A stretch of DNA of 36,449 nt. Origin: an uncultured Bacteroides sp. (GTDB lineage: Bacteria > Bacteroidota > Bacteroidia > Bacteroidales > Bacteroidaceae). Each line of letters starts with the position of its first letter. Position 1 is the stretch's first letter. Shown here piece by piece: positions 35,001-36,449 of the stretch. Where the stretch lies: NCBI GenBank assembly GCA_945607605.1, contig CALYZE010000022.1, forward strand, positions 1 through 36,449, written 5' to 3'. Under the pieces are notes generated by a model. That model ran no database searches and was not told the DNA's origin. It saw only the letters and a program-made list of their open reading frames with translations. Position numbers and translations under genes: made by a program.

Positions 35001-36337
35001 CCGGTGCGGAGGTACAGCGCCCGTTGGCAACGGTGGTGATAGGTGGATTGCTTGTGTCTACAGTGCTGACCTTATTGATCATTCCTGTATTCTATCATAT
35101 TGTAAATTCTACGGTTATGTTGCGACATAGTAAAAGTAAAAAATGGTTTGGTTTGGGATTCTTTACCTTATTAGTAACAGTGCTGCCTGCGTCTGCTTCT
35201 TCACAGGAAGCGCCTCGAACTGTCAGTCTTGATCAAGCCATTGAGATGGCTTTGCAAAATAATCCGCGTTTGCGGATAGCTACCACAGACATTAGGCGTG
35301 CCCGGGCCGTTCGTGGCGAAGTTGTTGAACTGGGGCCAACGGAGTTTTCTTATTCTTGGGGGCAACTTAACGGCACTGAACGTAAAGATAAAGAGATGGA
35401 GGTAACCCAATCCATAGGTTCACTCTTGATACCTTTTTATAAGAATGCTCTTGTAAACAAGCAGGTTGCCACTAGTACTTACTATAAACAGATGGTTGAA
35501 AAAGAAGTGAAGGCAGAAGTGAAACGTGCGTGGGCTTACTACCTGTATGCTTGGAACTTGAGGGATATGCATAAAGAACAAAGTGATCTGGCTGATAAAA
35601 TACAGAAGGCGGGAGAACTACGCTATCAGCAAGGCGAGATTACTTTGCTTGAAAAGAGTATGACTGCTACCATTGCCTCTGATATGCGCAATAAACTCTT
35701 TCAAGCGAATGAAGAACTGAAGCTTGCTGCTTCGCGCCTGCAATGGACTTGCTACACGGAACAATCTCTTGTGCCGGATGAAACTTCTATACAGCTCTAT
35801 CCGGTCAGCATAGGTACTTTATCTCTTTCTGAGGTTCATTTGAAATACTTCCAAAGTCAGGTTAGCGAAAAACAGGCCATGCTGAATATAGAACGTAGCC
35901 GTTTCTTCCCGGAACTCTCTTTGGGATATGTTCGCCAGAATATTCTTCCGGAGAAGGGGTTGGACTTCTGGATGGTAGGAGTTTCTTTTCCGGTTTGGTT
36001 TTTGCCACAACGTAGTAAAGTCCGTCAGGCGAAGTTTGATAGGCACATCGCTCAGACGCAGGCAGAAGCGAATGTGTTTGAACTGAATAATAAGATTACG
36101 GAGCTTCGAGCCGGAATCAGACGTTATGGAGAAAGTATTCGTTTCTATACTACGAGCGCATTGGCTGAGGCGGAAAACCTGATAAAGACTGCCGATTTGC
36201 AATTTCGTGAGAGCGAAACGGATATTACTGAATATGTGCAGAGCCTAAACGCTGCCCGTGAAATTAAGAAAGGATATATCGAAGCTGTTTATCAGTATAA
36301 TATTGCAGCTTTGGAATATGAATTGTATCATCAATAA
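32006..36337 (+). CDS. CusA/CzcA-type heavy-metal RND efflux pump fused to an outer-membrane factor
   Basis: This 1443-residue protein combines two parts. Residues 1 to about 1037 are an HME-RND transporter: 12 membrane helices, two periplasmic porter loops, and the TM4 motif DFGIVVDG (Asp400, Asp406), the CzcA-like pattern typical of Zn/Co/Cd pumps. From Met1038 (35117) the frame continues as MLRHSKSKKWFGLGF...LPASASSQ, which has the form of a signal peptide. About 390 residues of a TolC/CzcC-like outer-membrane factor with coiled-coil helices follow. The fusion is in frame with no stop. It probably forms a tripartite pump with the adaptor lipoprotein that follows. The substrate is inferred from the motif only. 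Confidence 0.9.
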   Translation: MFNAIVRFSVRKKLFVGLTTLFLLIGGIYAMMTLPIDAVPDITNNQVQIVTISPTLAPQEVEQLITFPIEIAMSNIMNVEEIRSVSRFGLSLVTVVFKESVPTLQARQLINEQIQAVAGEIPSELGTPELMPVTTGLGEIYQYTLNVAPGYEEKYDAMELRTIQDWIVKRQLSGIPGIVEINSFGGHLKQYEVAVDPDALYSLNITIGEVFEALNRNNQNTGGSYIEKVNKAYYIRSEGMINSLTDIEQIVVTNRSGIPIHVSDVASARLGSAKRFGAMTMDGKGECVGGIAMMLKGANANIVTTELEKRVEQVQKRLPEGISIEPYLNRSELVSRNISTVIRNLIEGAVIVFLVLIVFLGNLRAGLIVASVIPLSMLFAFILMRVFNVSANLMSLGAIDFGIVVDGSIVILEGILAHIYSRRFRGRNLTQEEMNAEVEKGASNVVRSATFAVLIILIVFFPILTLTGIEGKYFTPMAKTLIFCIIGALLLSLTYVPMMASLFLKREIKNKKVFADYFFEKLNRVYHKALTSCLRHIRLTVSAAFLALAASLFLFTKLGAEFIPTLDEGDFAMQMTLPAGSSLTESIELSRLAEKTLMDRFPEIKHVVAKIGTAEVPTDPMAVEDADVMIIMKPFKEWTSALSRAEMVEKMKDALEPLSERAEFNFSQPIQLRFNELMTGAKADIAVKLYGEDMEELYAKAKEVARYIEKIPGASDVIVEQAMGLPQLVVKYDRTKIARYGINIEELNTIVRTAYAGEAAGVVFENERRFDLVLRLDYDKVKDLNLDKLFVRTTDGIQIPVSEVTTIDLINGPLQINRDATKRRIVIGVNVRDADIQQVVSDIQNTLEKNIQLKPGYYFSYGGQFENLQNAINTLLVVVPVALSLMLLLLFFAFKSVTYTLVVFSTVPLSLIGGIFALWIRDLPFSISAGVGFIALFGVAVLNGILMINHFNDVRQSTKYSMSTSRVIRESCPHLLRPVFLTGLVASLGFVPMAIATSAGAEVQRPLATVVIGGLLVSTVLTLLIIPVFYHIVNSTVMLRHSKSKKWFGLGFFTLLVTVLPASASSQEAPRTVSLDQAIEMALQNNPRLRIATTDIRRARAVRGEVVELGPTEFSYSWGQLNGTERKDKEMEVTQSIGSLLIPFYKNALVNKQVATSTYYKQMVEKEVKAEVKRAWAYYLYAWNLRDMHKEQSDLADKIQKAGELRYQQGEITLLEKSMTATIASDMRNKLFQANEELKLAASRLQWTCYTEQSLVPDETSIQLYPVSIGTLSLSEVHLKYFQSQVSEKQAMLNIERSRFFPELSLGYVRQNILPEKGLDFWMVGVSFPVWFLPQRSKVRQAKFDRHIAQTQAEANVFELNNKITELRAGIRRYGESIRFYTTSALAEAENLIKTADLQFRESETDITEYVQSLNAAREIKKGYIEAVYQYNIAALEYELYHQ

Positions 36338-36351
36338 TACTTACATAAATT

Positions 36352-36449
36352 ATGAAAAAGATAATTATTCCAGTTGTGACTTTGCTGTTGACATCTTGCA
36401 ACTCTTCTGATAAACGGGCTGAAAATGTGGTTGCTGATACTCAACCTAT
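36352..36449 (+). CDS. Lipoprotein, probable RND periplasmic adaptor subunit (partial)
   Basis: Only the first 32 codons are present; the gene runs off the window end. MKKIIIPVVTLLLTSCNSSDK is a lipoprotein signal with a lipobox (LLTSC, Cys16). It starts 15 bases after the RND/OMF fusion stop, where the membrane-fusion adaptor (CusB/CzcB type, lipid-anchored) is expected to complete the pump. The adaptor identity is inferred from position only. Confidence 0.65.
   Translation, partial: MKKIIIPVVTLLLTSCNSSDKRAENVVADTQP

Overview
The window looks like chromosomal DNA of a gut Bacteroides or a close Bacteroidales relative. The evidence is the gene content (SusC-style carboxypeptidase-regulatory plus VVVGYG modules, a fused DAHP synthase/chorismate mutase, DUF1599, an RND pump fused to an outer-membrane factor), A/T-rich translation starts with little Shine-Dalgarno sequence, and promoter elements of the Bacteroides type (TAnnTTTG at -7, TTTG or TTG at about -33) ahead of most operons. 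I see no rRNA, tRNA, insertion sequence, prophage or CRISPR array. Nearly all of it reads as core genome, with short intergenic gaps.

Layout. (1) 172-1919, minus: an ECF sigma factor and an overlapping membrane-anchored regulator, divergent from a secreted von Willebrand A protein (2078-3907). (2) nadK (minus) is divergent from a pdxJ-exbB-exbD-tonB run that continues into a DJ-1 family gene, ispD and recG (4915-10990). (3) A LysM/M23 peptidase stands alone and is closed by a strong terminator. It is followed by a DUF1599 protein, a DoxX-type membrane protein, tpiA, a SPOR protein and folE (12231-16088). (4) dnaG (minus) converges on folE. (5) An aromatic amino acid operon runs leftward from about 22580 to 18301: pheA, an aminotransferase, DAHP synthase/chorismate mutase and tyrA. 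(6) A TPR gene, recQ and recJ, all minus. (7) yaaA, a TsaC/YrdC protein, a ClC channel with CBS domains and fmt, all plus. (8) A heavy-metal RND efflux gene fused to an outer-membrane factor, then the first 32 codons of a lipoprotein that is probably its periplasmic adaptor, cut by the window end.

The most notable system is the leader of the aromatic operon. Between its promoter and pheA, the minus strand encodes an untracked 28-residue peptide in which residues 4-16 read FTYAYYFFFYFYF. It is followed by a textbook intrinsic terminator just before pheA. Three further segments can be matched base for base. A 10-bp pairing joins the aromatic codons to a segment just before the terminator. An 8-bp pairing joins leader codons 21-23 to the 5' arm of the terminator. 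The third is the terminator itself. Together these form a complete ribosome-mediated attenuator sensing Phe and Tyr supply, placed ahead of exactly the genes that make Phe and Tyr. A second odd element in the same operon is an array of five 22-23-bp units, several of them small inverted repeats, between the aminotransferase and DAHP synthase genes.

Other points worth a look: the RND/outer-membrane-factor fusion keeps an internal signal peptide; the divergent sigma/regulator and VWA genes share a SusC-like module; and several hairpins sit in unexpected orientations or clusters.
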